Shown in pieces: positions 8,765-18,336 of a stretch of 44,884 nt of DNA. The stretch is from Opitutaceae bacterium. GTDB lineage: Bacteria > Verrucomicrobiota > Verrucomicrobiia > Opitutales > Opitutaceae. How positions within the stretch are numbered: position 1 is the stretch's first letter; each line of letters begins with the position of its first letter. The DNA lies in contig JAIXRU010000284.1 in NCBI GenBank assembly GCA_027485045.1, positions 1 to 44,884 on the forward strand. Reading direction: 5' to 3'. The position numbers and the translations under genes are program-made. The notes below the pieces were generated by a model. The model did not search any database and had not been told where the DNA came from. It worked only from the letters and a program-made list of their open reading frames with translations.

Positions 8765-10402
8765 CTATTCCGAAACGCAGAGTGACGGGACTGAGGAGAA
8801 ACGCAGGTAATCGAAAGCGGCGTGGCCACTGGTGCCGTTGGCAAAAAGGCCGACCTTGGCCCCCATCCAGGCCCCTTCACGGGCGACAAAAACGCGAGGC
8901 AGCTCGGCAAAAATGCCCTTGGGTCCGGCGTAGGCAAACGTGCATACACCATCGGCCGCGACCCGCATGCGCAGGTGCAGCAAACCATCCATCACCGGCC
9001 AGTCCAATACCGTCTCGGAATCCAGCCGGTAAACGAGCCTCCGTCCCTCGGCTGCGGTTTGCACCGCGAGAAAGGCGGAGGCCCCGCCGCCGACCACGAT
9101 CAACCCGGCCAGAATCGCCGGCGCGAAGGTGCCGCCGAAAGGCAGCTCGAGCACGGTATCCACTTGGAAAGTGCGCGCTGGAAACTTTTGCGTGAGCAAA
9201 TGGGGTGTGAGCTCCATGCGCCCGGCGTGGCCGGGGCGGGCCGCCAAACGCAACCAGCCCGGACGGGCGACCAGATCCGCCCAGCCAGCCTCGTGATTGG
9301 CCTGCCATTGCCACTGCAAACCCAGGGCGGGCGCGTCAAATTCATCGCTGGTGGCCGGAGCCAGTCGCGGACCGCCGGTCGTGAGCAAAGACGACGCGGC
9401 GAAGAGAACCGGCTCCCCCACCCCGTTTTGATCGTAGTCCTGCCCGACTTTCGGCCACTCGTCGCCGGTCGGCCAGACCACCGGTTGCAGATGCGTTATC
9501 CGGCCGAAGGGGCCTGTATCCTGAAAATGGATAAACCACCAGCCGCCCGCCGGGGTGTCGATGAAGGCGCCTTGGTGCGGGCCATTGATCTCGGTCAGCC
9601 CGCGCTCCAGCACGATTTTCTCCTCATAAGGGCCGGTGATCACGCGCGAGCGGAAAGCCACCTGCCAGCCGGTGGGCACGCCGCCACCCGGCGCCATGAC
9701 ATAGTACCAGCCGTCGCGTTTGTGAACCTTGGGGCCCTCCAGATAAGGATGATGCGGCGCGTAAACGATCTCGCTGCCCTCGCCGAGCAGCCGCCGTCCG
9801 TCCGGCGACATCGGGCGCACATGCAGACGGTCGCGTTTGCCGGAACGAGAGTTGGCGTAAGCGTGGAAAAGATAGGCCTGCCCGTCATCGTCCCAAAACG
9901 GACACGGATCGATCCAGCCCTTGGCCGCCTGCAAGAGCCAGGGCTCTTCCCACTCGCCGAGGGGATCGACCGCCGTGGTCACATAAACGCCCTCATCAGG
10001 CATGGGGAAAAAAATCCAAAAGCGCCCCTCGTGGTGGCGCAGCGCCGGCGCCCAGACCCCGCAACCCGGCCGCACCGCAGCGTAACTCGGATGCGGCACC
10101 TGCCGGAGCGCGTGATTGACCAGCTCCCAGTTAACCAAATCCCGCGAACGCAAAATCGGCAGCCCGGGCGTGGCGTTGAAGCTCGAAGCGGTCAGCCAAT
10201 ACGTCTCCCCGACCCGAATCACATCGGGATCCGAGTAATCCGCGTGAAGCACGGGATTGCGGTAGGTCCCATCGCCTTGGTCGGCAAACCACGGATAAGC
10301 GGGTAAAACTGGGGCGGGCATGAGAAAAGGGGCAAAAAAGCGTGATAACGGGGTTGAAGTGGAACCATCGGCGCGATGGCGAGGAACTTGAACGTGAACC
10401 AT
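8765..10402 (-). CDS. Glycoside hydrolase family 43 (beta-xylosidase/arabinofuranosidase-like) with C-terminal concanavalin-like domain
   Basis: 545 aa; GDGTYRNPVLHADYSDPDVIRVGETYWLTASSF is a classic GH43 N-terminus. Start may instead be 10321 (MPAPVLPAYPWF). Confidence 0.92.
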   Translation of the reverse strand: MVHVQVPRHRADGSTSTPLSRFFAPFLMPAPVLPAYPWFADQGDGTYRNPVLHADYSDPDVIRVGETYWLTASSFNATPGLPILRSRDLVNWELVNHALRQVPHPSYAAVRPGCGVWAPALRHHEGRFWIFFPMPDEGVYVTTAVDPLGEWEEPWLLQAAKGWIDPCPFWDDDGQAYLFHAYANSRSGKRDRLHVRPMSPDGRRLLGEGSEIVYAPHHPYLEGPKVHKRDGWYYVMAPGGGVPTGWQVAFRSRVITGPYEEKIVLERGLTEINGPHQGAFIDTPAGGWWFIHFQDTGPFGRITHLQPVVWPTGDEWPKVGQDYDQNGVGEPVLFAASSLLTTGGPRLAPATSDEFDAPALGLQWQWQANHEAGWADLVARPGWLRLAARPGHAGRMELTPHLLTQKFPARTFQVDTVLELPFGGTFAPAILAGLIVVGGGASAFLAVQTAAEGRRLVYRLDSETVLDWPVMDGLLHLRMRVAADGVCTFAYAGPKGIFAELPRVFVAREGAWMGAKVGLFANGTSGHAAFDYLRFSSVPSLCVSE

Positions 10403-10654
10403 TTAAGGGGGCACCGACCTAAGACCTAAACGTAAGAAAAATTATGCAAATAATACGGAAAAACCAGTCAGCTAGCACGACCCCATAAAACAGCAGAATA
10501 ATCTACTTCCCAAGGGATCGAGGGGTAAGGTAACGAGTCAAAACGTGAGCTTTTTCCCGCAAATATCAAGGAATTGTTTGGTAAAATTTTCGCAATATAT
10601 CGAAAATAAAGGAAATTTCCCTGACGCAGCTCCGCCCGGCGGGGAGCGTTTAAT

Positions 10655-10790
10655 ACTAATCGCACCTCGTAATGGGACTTTGTCATGGGCCGATGTGGCC
10701 CCGACCGGTGGTCGGGGCCTCTGGCAAACGCCCGACCACCGGTCGGGCCTACACCAGACCAAAGTCTAATTTTATGCCATAACTGGCATA
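10655..10790. repeat. REPIN/REP-like intergenic element, copy 1 (paired CCCGACCGGTGGTCGGG / CCCGACCACCGGTCGGG arms)
   Basis: Nested palindromes, with ~130 nt of near-identity to the reverse complement of 13590..13731, including flanking sequence (acctcgtaatgg, cctacaccagac). Confidence 0.75.
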
Positions 10791-10797
10791 ACTAGAG

Positions 10798-11535
10798 CTA
10801 TTTAGCAAACAGCGTATGCAGCAGCACGGCGGCAGCTACGGAGACGTTGAGCGACTCCACCTTGCCGCTGCCGCCGAGCGTCACGAGCGTGCCGCAGGCC
10901 TTGGCGACTTCGGGCGCCAGGCCCTGCTCCTCATTGCCCAGCACCAGCGCGACGGGTTTGGCAGAGGCGGAGCGGGCCAAGGGCGCGCCGCCCCGGGTGG
11001 CCGCGCCGATCACTTCGTAACCGGCCGCCGCCAGAGTGCTTAAAAAAACCGGCAGGGTCGGCACGCGCCAGATCGTGATGTGCTCCAGGCCGCCCTCGGC
11101 CACCCGGTAAGCCGCCTCGCCCGGCAGCGCGGAGGAAGGGTGCGTGGGGATGATGATGTGCGCCACGCCGAAGAAGGCCGCCGAGCGCGCGATGGCCCCG
11201 AGATTGTGGGCGTTGCCGATGCGATCGAGCACGACCAGCGGCTCGCGTTTGGCCGCCCAGGCCGTGATCTCGCGCGGCAGCGGAGCGGCCAGCGTGGGCG
11301 CATGCACCACGCAGGCCACCCCGCCGTGATGCACCGTGCCGGCGACTTTCTCCAACTCCGCCGGCAGCACGCAGCGATAAACCTTCTTGGCCGCAGCGAG
11401 GGCTTTGCACATCGCGCCGAGCTTGCGACTGGTGACCTCGTCGAAAAAGAGCCGCTTGATCGAGGCTGGATCCCGGGCGAAACGGGCTTGCACAGCGGGC
11501 AGGCCGCAAAGGGTGAGTTCGTTGGAAAGGCTCAT
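10798..11535 (-). CDS. TrmH/SpoU family RNA 2'-O-methyltransferase
   Basis: SPOUT motifs: VVLDRIGNAHNLGAIARSAAFFG, LVLGNEEQGL, LNVSVAAAVLLH. ATG at 11535 chosen (MSLSNELTLCGLPAV). Confidence 0.9.
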   Translation of the reverse strand: MSLSNELTLCGLPAVQARFARDPASIKRLFFDEVTSRKLGAMCKALAAAKKVYRCVLPAELEKVAGTVHHGGVACVVHAPTLAAPLPREITAWAAKREPLVVLDRIGNAHNLGAIARSAAFFGVAHIIIPTHPSSALPGEAAYRVAEGGLEHITIWRVPTLPVFLSTLAAAGYEVIGAATRGGAPLARSASAKPVALVLGNEEQGLAPEVAKACGTLVTLGGSGKVESLNVSVAAAVLLHTLFAK

Positions 11536-11601
11536 GAGTTTTAAAAGGGTAGACGGAGGCGGGAGCGCGGAGCAGGAAGCGCAACGTGCCAAGGGCGAGA
11601 C

Positions 11602-12609
11602 TTATGCGGCAAGTTCACCCACCAGGGTAAACTCCTCGCGGTCGTGAAAAAGATGGCGCACCCGGGTGCCGGGCGCGTAACGGCTGAACACCGAATCCGC
11701 CGCGCGCACCTCGCGCAACAAGGCCAGGGGATCGACCCGGCCGAATTTCAAAATCACCACAAAGCGGCGGCACCACCCCTGCGCCAGCCAGGGTGCCACC
11801 AGATTGCGGAGCACATGGTGCGGGTCATCCACCAAGTCGCAGAAGAGCCAGTCGGCGCGCTCGCCCGGACCGGGCCGGTAACCATAGGCATCGGCCCGGC
11901 GGTGCTCGATCAGGGGATGGTCGAGCGCGCCGCCCTTCAACGGCCCGTTGTCCAGCGCCAGCACCCGCGCACCGCGCTTGGCGGCGGAGTAACTCCAGCC
12001 GCCGGGCGCGGCCCCGAGATCCACCACGAGTTCGCCCGCCGCCGGCTCGCGACCGAGCACCGTGTATGCCTCCTCGACTTTGAGGTAACTGCGCGAAGGC
12101 GCGAGCTCGTCATCCGCCATGCGCCGCTGGCCACCGGAGATCAGTTCGCGGGACACGAGGGCTTTTTTAAAATCCACGAAATGCACGAACAGCCCCCGCG
12201 ACGTGCCCAGACCGCGTGGGTAATCCGGCGCCGCCAGACGGGCGACTCGGCCCAGACGTTTTTTTAACAGCTCGGCAAAGGCGGTGGCGACCGCATCGGC
12301 CCGCCGCCCCAGCCCGTCGAGCCCCGCCGCCGTGGTAAACACACAAGGCCAGCCCGCCTCGAAACGTTCGTCCTTCGCGCCGGCCAGAAAATACTCCAGC
12401 AGGCTCGCCGCGAGGGCGTTGACCGTCTCGCCGCCCAGCTCCACCGGCGCCAGATGAATGGCGTAGGCGAAACACAGATCCGGCGCGGTCAGCACCTTGC
12501 CGGGCGCGCTCGCCACCCAGCCGCCACCCTGCGCAGCCACGGCGACCCCGGCGGCGCGAAGCTCGCCCGCCAGCATATCCTCGAACCCGGGTTGACCACG
12601 AAAAAGCAT
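11602..12609 (-). CDS. RlmM/FtsJ-like SAM-dependent RNA methyltransferase
   Basis: FtsJ motif I 'VVDLGAAPGGWSYSAAKRGARVLALDNGPL' and a C-terminal KFGR; RlmM-like architecture. Confidence 0.8.
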   Translation of the reverse strand: MLFRGQPGFEDMLAGELRAAGVAVAAQGGGWVASAPGKVLTAPDLCFAYAIHLAPVELGGETVNALAASLLEYFLAGAKDERFEAGWPCVFTTAAGLDGLGRRADAVATAFAELLKKRLGRVARLAAPDYPRGLGTSRGLFVHFVDFKKALVSRELISGGQRRMADDELAPSRSYLKVEEAYTVLGREPAAGELVVDLGAAPGGWSYSAAKRGARVLALDNGPLKGGALDHPLIEHRRADAYGYRPGPGERADWLFCDLVDDPHHVLRNLVAPWLAQGWCRRFVVILKFGRVDPLALLREVRAADSVFSRYAPGTRVRHLFHDREEFTLVGELAA

Positions 12610-12624
12610 GCGAAAAGAGGCGGA

Positions 12625-13491
12625 TCAGGCCGTGCCGCCCGAAGGACGCAAGACCCGCCACAGGGCCTTGAACGGCCAGGCGGCCAATGTGAACGCCCCG
12701 CCCACCACCGCCGACACCGCCAGCATCGGCCAGCGGGCCGCGCGCAAAACCGGCCCCAGCACGCGCTGCAAAACCAGCCGCCGCGAGTAAAACACTGTCG
12801 CCGCCGTGATCAGCACGATGCCGATGAATTTCTGCAACGCATTGATGTGGACCGGATGCCCGAACTGCGGCGAGACGATCTCCACCACCAGAATGCCGCC
12901 GACGTAGCCGATGAGCAGGAAGGCGGTGTGCTCGAGGATCGGATACTTTTCCAAAAGCTTAAGGCAGGCCCCCGCGACAAACCGCAGCGCCAGGATGCCG
13001 ATGAACACGCCCAGGCACACCACCCACAGCTTCGGGCTCATGGCCACGGCGGCCACCACGTTGTCCACGCTCAGGCTCAAATCCATCAACTCGATGGAGG
13101 CGACCGTCGCCCAGAAGCTTTTGCCCGCCAGCTTCGCCGCGCCCAGTTCGTCCTTAACTTCATCCTCGGCCTGCTGCGTGAAATGCGCGCACATCAAGTA
13201 AACCAAGTAAGCCGCGCCGATGATTTTTAACCACGGATTGTCGATGATGATGGACGCGCCCGCCATGGCCAGACCACGAAAACCATAGGCGCCGATGATG
13301 CCCCAGCGCAGCGCCTTGCGTTTCTGATGCTCGGGCAGGTGGTTCGCCATGGCGGCGATGGCCAGGGCGTTGTCCACGCTCAGCAGACCCTCGATCACGA
13401 TGAGCGAGATGATGATGGGAATCGCCTCCAGCCATTCGGCCCCGGAGGGAAACGCAAACGCGAGCGGAAGCAGCAGTTGAAAGCTAGGCAT
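12625..13491 (-). CDS. TerC family integral membrane protein
   Basis: LIVIEGLLSVDNALAIAAMANHLPEHQKRKALRWGIIGAYGFRG and SIELMDLSLSVDNVVAAVA are diagnostic TerC repeats. ATG at 13491. Confidence 0.93.
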   Translation of the reverse strand: MPSFQLLLPLAFAFPSGAEWLEAIPIIISLIVIEGLLSVDNALAIAAMANHLPEHQKRKALRWGIIGAYGFRGLAMAGASIIIDNPWLKIIGAAYLVYLMCAHFTQQAEDEVKDELGAAKLAGKSFWATVASIELMDLSLSVDNVVAAVAMSPKLWVVCLGVFIGILALRFVAGACLKLLEKYPILEHTAFLLIGYVGGILVVEIVSPQFGHPVHINALQKFIGIVLITAATVFYSRRLVLQRVLGPVLRAARWPMLAVSAVVGGAFTLAAWPFKALWRVLRPSGGTA

Positions 13492-13589
13492 GATAAAAAC
13501 GCGATTGGGTGTGAACCGCGCCCCGCTGGCAACCCCGCAAGCCAGCCGACGAGTGAGGCCGCCAACCGACAAGACTGAGCGCTATACGT

Positions 13590-13731
13590 TTTAATACCAC
13601 TTATGTCATGAAATGAGACTATCGTCTGGTGTAGGCCCGACCGGTGTTCGGGCGTTCCCAGAGACCCCGACCACCGGTCGGGGCTACATCGGGCACGCTA
13701 AAGTGCCATTACGAGGTGTAACTGGTATAAC
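13590..13731. repeat. REPIN/REP-like intergenic element, copy 2 (inverted relative to copy 1)
   Basis: gtctggtgtaggcccgaccggtgttcgggcgttcccagagaccccgaccaccggtcggggctacatcgggc... is the reverse complement of the 10655..10790 element with few mismatches. Confidence 0.75.
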
Positions 13732-13832
13732 ACCTGATTGCAGGTAAGCGGCAAACGGCGACCTACCCAGAAAAAGAAGGGGAAAAAACCCCAAACAGAA
13801 TGCCCCCAAAAGCTCCCGGCTGCCCCAGTCAT

Positions 13833-13855
13833 AGTGTAACCAAATTGGTTACACT
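13833..13855. promoter_or_regulatory. 23-bp near-perfect palindrome AGTGTAACCAAATTGGTTACACT
   Basis: Direct reading; related in core to palindromes near 43.24 and 43.96 kb. Confidence 0.5.
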
Positions 13856-14040
13856 TTCGGTATGGTCGGCGCGTGTGTTTCGCGCGCCTCGGGATGCGAA
13901 TCAGAGGGATTTCCCGGTGGGGATAATGTCGGATAGTTTCAGCCTGCTCGACGCACAGGGTAACGTAGGCAGGCCCACACGCTTTGACCCCGATCAGCTC
14001 TGCGCGGCGCCTGCTGCGCCTGCCCGCGCCGCGCACGGCT

Positions 14041-15006
14041 TCAGACCGCCCAGGCGCGCAGTTTTTCGGCCCGCACCACGAAGACGCAGTTGCTGCCGTC
14101 CTCGGTTTCCAACCACGCCGGGGCCAGGGCGGCGAACTCACGGTTCACCGCTTTGCGCAGGCCGCCGATCTCCACCGCAACCACACCGTGGGGCGCGAGG
14201 CGCTCACGCGCCTGACGCAGCAGCTTGCGCACGATCACCAACCCGTCCGGCCCGCCGTCGTGCGCCAGACGCGGCTCGGCGGCAAACTCCGGGTCCTGTT
14301 TGTCCACGTGCGCGCTCGGCTCGTAGGGCGGATTACTGATGATAAGATCGTAGGCCTCGGCGGGCCTGGCGGGCGGCGGCAGGGCATCGAAAACGTCGCT
14401 GCGATGCAGGGTCACCCGTTTGCCGGCTTTCAGGGTCTTAACATTGATCTCCGCCACCGCGAGTGCGTCGGGCGAGAGATCGAGACCGTCCACTTTCGCC
14501 GCAGGAAAATGTTCGGCCAGCAGAATAGCGAGGCAACCCGAGCCCGTGCACACATCCGCGGCGCGTTTCACCTTCGTTCCCTCGGGCAACAAATCCGCCA
14601 GGCGCGGGATCAATTCCACAAAATAGCTGCGGGGTATAATCACCCGCTCATCCACATAAAACCGAAAACCGCCCAGCCAGGCTTCGCGCGTCAGGTAGGC
14701 CGCCGGGGTGCGGGTGACCGCCCGGGCATGCAGCACTTGCCGCAGTGCGATGCGCTGGCTGGGGGTGAGCGGGTGCTCCAGCACCTCGGGGCCGCTTTCC
14801 AAGGACCAGTCCAGGGTGCGCAAAAACAAATAGAGCGCCTCATCGTGCGCGTTGTCGCTGATCTGGCCGAGCGCGAGTCGGGCCTGCCCGTAAACATCTT
14901 CGGCAAACTCCAGCCACGCCGCGAGGGTGGCGAGTTGCGAGGTGGGCGGCAGGGCGGTAAAAGCCGCCGCGCGCGACGCCGGAGTCGCTTTGCGCGCCAC
15001 TTTCAT
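14041..15006 (-). CDS. PrmB/HemK-family N5-glutamine methyltransferase
   Basis: ADVCTGSGCLAILLAEHFP and catalytic NPPY (IISNPPYEPSAHVDKQDPEFAAEP). Confidence 0.88.
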   Translation of the reverse strand: MKVARKATPASRAAAFTALPPTSQLATLAAWLEFAEDVYGQARLALGQISDNAHDEALYLFLRTLDWSLESGPEVLEHPLTPSQRIALRQVLHARAVTRTPAAYLTREAWLGGFRFYVDERVIIPRSYFVELIPRLADLLPEGTKVKRAADVCTGSGCLAILLAEHFPAAKVDGLDLSPDALAVAEINVKTLKAGKRVTLHRSDVFDALPPPARPAEAYDLIISNPPYEPSAHVDKQDPEFAAEPRLAHDGGPDGLVIVRKLLRQARERLAPHGVVAVEIGGLRKAVNREFAALAPAWLETEDGSNCVFVVRAEKLRAWAV

Positions 15007-15803
15007 GAGCGCGAGGCCTCCTGCGCCAGGACCGCCCGCAGGTGCTCGGCGCAGTAACAGTTCCCGTCGGCCCGATAGCGAAAATCCTCCTCGGGAAAGG
15101 CGTCGCTATCCTTGCTACAAGCGACGCAACGGTGTTGCGGGCCGGCCGCTTCGGCTTCCTTGCGCACGGCCTCCCGCTTCTTGCGCGACTCCGCCTGCCG
15201 CCGACCGGTGCGCAGATCGCTGAAGATGCGTGCGCCGAAAAAAATCAGGAAATTCCCCACCGAGGCCATGACCAGCAACTTCCCCCCCAGTCCGCCCGCG
15301 AAGAAACTGATCGCGTAGAAGATCCAAGTGAGCAGCGCCAGCCAGCGCACCTGCACCGGAATGATTAGAAAAACGTAGAAAACGTAGGTAGGATTCAGAT
15401 ACGCGAAGGCGAGGAACACGGAGCCGCCGATAAACGCGTTATTCACCACCATGGTCGGGGCGAGAAAGGCCACGCCCACCGTCAAGGCCCACCCGCAAAG
15501 CAAAAACAGGTTCAGCCGCAGCACTCCCATCTCCTCCTCCAATGCGTTGCCGAGGAAATAGACCATATACAGTGCGAAGGCGATCAGCGCCCAGTGCGCG
15601 TTGGGCGGCACCAGCACGAAGCTAAAAATACGCCACCACTCGCCCTGCGTGACGAGCGCCCCAGCCAGCACGAGCCGCGAGCGATCCACCAACTGGATGA
15701 GCTCGGCGAGATAGAAAAAAGTCTGCCCGGCCACGATGGCGAGCAGCGCGTGCGGGATGGCCAGCGGTTCGAGCCGCCGTTCGAGCTTATGAAACCAGGA
15801 CAT
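15003..15803 (-). CDS. Rhomboid-like polytopic membrane protein with C-terminal zinc-ribbon-like Cys cluster
   Basis: Several TM segments, GEWWRIFSFVL rhomboid-like motif, C-terminal RCVACSKDSDAFPEEDFRYRADGNCYCAEHL. Overlaps prmB-like start by 4 nt. Confidence 0.7.
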   Translation of the reverse strand: MSWFHKLERRLEPLAIPHALLAIVAGQTFFYLAELIQLVDRSRLVLAGALVTQGEWWRIFSFVLVPPNAHWALIAFALYMVYFLGNALEEEMGVLRLNLFLLCGWALTVGVAFLAPTMVVNNAFIGGSVFLAFAYLNPTYVFYVFLIIPVQVRWLALLTWIFYAISFFAGGLGGKLLVMASVGNFLIFFGARIFSDLRTGRRQAESRKKREAVRKEAEAAGPQHRCVACSKDSDAFPEEDFRYRADGNCYCAEHLRAVLAQEASRS

Positions 15804-15846
15804 GATGGCTGCTAAGGTGCGAGCGGCTCCGTCCGCCGCCAGTCCT

Positions 15847-16782
15847 TTATTTGTTCAACTTGGCGGGTGTGGGCGGCGTCTCGACCCCGGCCTCGGCCCG
15901 CGCCTCGGCGGCATCGTCGGCGGCAAACTCCGCGAGGAGGATCGCCTTTTGTTTGGCTAGTTTGGCCTCGTCCACCGTTTCGAGCAATTCACGCGCGTCG
16001 CCCGCGAGCCCTTGTTTCCAAAGCACCCGGGCGCGATGCAGGCGCACCGTCTGGATTTCGATTCGGCCCTCCAGCCGCTGTTCCAGGCGACTCCAAGCCC
16101 GGTAGGCGTCCTCCCAGCGCGGCTCGGCCAGATCGTAGTAAGCCTCGGCCGCGCGATAGGCGAAATCCGTGCGCGTAGGTGCCAACTCCACCGTGCGGCT
16201 AAACGCGTCGATCATGGATTTATCAAGATCGGCGCGCTTCCAGGCCCCGGTTTTCAGGAATGCATCGCGGGCTTCATCAATGACCAGACCGATCTGAAAA
16301 TGATAAAGCGGCTCTCTGGGCGCGAGGTCGCACGCGGCGAGAAAGTAGTTAAATGCATCCACCGGCCGACCCTGCTCGGCGAGAAGTACCCCGATCTGGT
16401 TTTTCACCACCGGCAGCTCGGGATCGAGTTGATTGGCCTTCAATAAAACCGCCAGCGCCGTGCGGCTCTCGTCCAGCAAGGGATCGCACAACAACAACCC
16501 GTAGCTGGCCCAAACGGCGGCGAAATCCGGGTGTTTTTTCAACAATTCCTCGTAGCCATCCACCACCTTCTGCAGGCGCGGGCGATAGTCTTCGAGCACG
16601 GAGGCGTCGTCCACTTTGCGGACTTCGGCCAGCACCGCTTTTTGCGTGCTCACGAGCGCGCGCAAAGCCTGCACGGCTTCGGGACTGCCCCCGCCGGCCG
16701 GCGCGACCGGTGGCTCCGCCAATACCACACCCGCCGCCAGCACTTGCAGCACGGCGGCGCACCAGAATTTGGAAAAACGCAT
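15847..16782 (-). CDS. Exported tetratricopeptide repeat protein
   Basis: ATG at 16782 gives MRFSKFWCAAVLQVLAAGVVLA signal peptide; TPR-like helical repeats (LLKANQLDPELPVVKNQIGVLLAEQGRPVDAFNYFLAAC). Confidence 0.7.
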   Translation of the reverse strand: MRFSKFWCAAVLQVLAAGVVLAEPPVAPAGGGSPEAVQALRALVSTQKAVLAEVRKVDDASVLEDYRPRLQKVVDGYEELLKKHPDFAAVWASYGLLLCDPLLDESRTALAVLLKANQLDPELPVVKNQIGVLLAEQGRPVDAFNYFLAACDLAPREPLYHFQIGLVIDEARDAFLKTGAWKRADLDKSMIDAFSRTVELAPTRTDFAYRAAEAYYDLAEPRWEDAYRAWSRLEQRLEGRIEIQTVRLHRARVLWKQGLAGDARELLETVDEAKLAKQKAILLAEFAADDAAEARAEAGVETPPTPAKLNK

Positions 16783-16798
16783 TCGTTGCCCGTAGCGG

Positions 16799-17191
16799 TT
16801 AGCGGGGACCCTGGCTGGTGCCGGCAGGCGCGCCCGCCGGCGCGGAAGCCGGCTGGCGGGTGTAGGGCCGTCCGTATTCATCCACCTCGATCTCCACGGG
16901 CACTCGAATCGTGCGTCCATCGGCGGTGGTCTGGGTTTCCCAGGTGCGCACGACCCGACGCTGGGAATCAAACGCCGAGGCAGTCGCGGACGAAAATCCC
17001 TCGCCGGCACCTACCACCGCGCCGGCGGCGTTGCCGACCACGGCACCGCCGACCGTGCCGATGGCAGTGCCAATCGCCGGGCCCGGCTGGCGGGTGTTTA
17101 CCCGGCTGCCTTCGCGCTTGGAAGTGCAGCCCGTCGCCACGAGGACTAGCGCGGCAAGAATCAGAGTGTGTGAGGCGGATGTGAGTTTCAT
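16799..17191 (-). CDS. Small lipoprotein with glycine-zipper segment
   Basis: MKLTSASHTLILAALVLVATGCTSK lipobox; GPAIGTAIGTVGGAVVGNAAGAVVG glycine zipper. Confidence 0.75.
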   Translation of the reverse strand: MKLTSASHTLILAALVLVATGCTSKREGSRVNTRQPGPAIGTAIGTVGGAVVGNAAGAVVGAGEGFSSATASAFDSQRRVVRTWETQTTADGRTIRVPVEIEVDEYGRPYTRQPASAPAGAPAGTSQGPR

Positions 17192-17331
17192 GCGCAAGGT
17201 ATGACCACCGAAGCTGTCCGGCGTTCCGCGAGCTGGCAATGGTCGAGTCCGCCCGGTGACGGCCGCGCAAAGAACGCCGCACTTTGGGCTTTTTTATCCG
17301 CCGCCAGCCCGCCACCGTGCGTTTTTCTCCC

Positions 17332-17661
17332 ATGTCCACCATCGCCACCCAATTCGACGGAGTCACCGTCCACACCAAGGCCAACGTTTATTTCGACGGC
17401 AACGTAGTCTCCCACTCCGTCATCTTCGCCGACAAATCGAAGAAGACCCTCGGCCTCATCCGCCCCGGTTCCTACCACTTCGGCACCGCCGCCGCCGAAC
17501 GCATGGAAATCGTCGCCGGTAGCTGCGAAGTCACCCTCGACGGCCAAACCCAAATCCAGACCTACGGCCCCGGCACCTACTTTGATGTGCCTGCCAACTC
17601 CGGCTTCACCATCGCGGTCGGCGGCGGTCTGTGCGAATACATCTGCTCGTTCCTCGCCTAA
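17332..17661 (+). CDS. ppnP: Pyrimidine/purine nucleoside phosphorylase (DUF1255 family)
   Basis: ANVYFDGNVVSHSVIFADKSKKTLGLIRPGSYHFGTAAAERMEIVAGSCEVTL...GPGTYFDVPANSGFTI matches the PpnP family. Confidence 0.93.
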   Translation: MSTIATQFDGVTVHTKANVYFDGNVVSHSVIFADKSKKTLGLIRPGSYHFGTAAAERMEIVAGSCEVTLDGQTQIQTYGPGTYFDVPANSGFTIAVGGGLCEYICSFLA

Positions 17662-17679
17662 GCCGCGCCGGACTCAACG

Positions 17680-17720
17680 GCGAAAGGGCGCGGCCAATAA
17701 AACCTGCCGCGCCCTTTCGC
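17680..17720 (+). terminator. Strong hairpin gcgaaagggcgcggc-caataaaacct-gccgcgccctttcgc between ppnP and FKBP gene
   Basis: 15-bp perfect inverted repeat immediately after the ppnP stop codon. Confidence 0.65.
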
Positions 17721-17752
17721 ATTTTCCGGACTTCTGCGTTCTCGTTCGCACC

Positions 17753-18289
17753 ATGCGCTCCTTCTTTATTCTCCTCGGTCTGGGCACCATCCTGCTCACC
17801 ATCGCGATTGTCGTGCGCAGCGGCAAACTCATGCGCGACAACCCCGGCGAACCCATTAACTCCGCCATGCGTCGCGCCCTCGCCGACCGCGCTTACCAAT
17901 GGCCCGAGGCCGACGCCGCGAAGCTCGCGCGTGATTTCCCCGGCGCACGAGAATCTATAAACGGCGCGCGCTACCGCACCCTCACCCCCGGCACGGGCGA
18001 TTTGTCGCCGGTCAAGGGCCAGCTAGTCAGCGTGGACTACACCGCCCGCCTGTTTGCCAACGGCGAGAAACTCGACGCCTCCGCCGACCACGAAGGTTAT
18101 TACAACTTCGTGCTTGGCCAGCCCAACGTGCTCCCCGGCTGGGGCGACGCCTTGGAAAACATGCGCAAGGGCGAGCGACGCCACATCGTGCTGCCCTACT
18201 GGCTGGCCTACGGCGAAAAAGGCCAGCGCGGCCGCATCCCCGCCAAAGCCGCCATCCTGCTCGAGCTCGAGTTGATCGATTTCAAGTAA
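17753..18289 (+). CDS. Membrane-anchored/exported FKBP-type peptidyl-prolyl isomerase
   Basis: VSVDYTARLFANGEKLDAS...FVLGQPNVLPGWGDALENMRKGERRHIVLPYWLAYGEKG; N-terminal hydrophobic segment from ATG 17753. Confidence 0.85.
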   Translation: MRSFFILLGLGTILLTIAIVVRSGKLMRDNPGEPINSAMRRALADRAYQWPEADAAKLARDFPGARESINGARYRTLTPGTGDLSPVKGQLVSVDYTARLFANGEKLDASADHEGYYNFVLGQPNVLPGWGDALENMRKGERRHIVLPYWLAYGEKGQRGRIPAKAAILLELELIDFK

Positions 18290-18336
18290 GGAGCGGTGCG
18301 AGGTAGGGCGAGGACTCCGTTCCGCGTCTCCGAACC

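Noticed and set aside
8822-10306. 494-aa plus-strand ORF opposite GH43
   Set aside because: No recognisable motifs; mirrors GH43 codons.
13926-14339. Plus-strand ORF MSDSFSLLDAQGNVGRPTRFDPDQL... after the GTAACC palindrome
   Set aside because: Quickly runs into sequence antisense to the prmB-like gene and becomes Arg/Pro-rich; at most a short relic.
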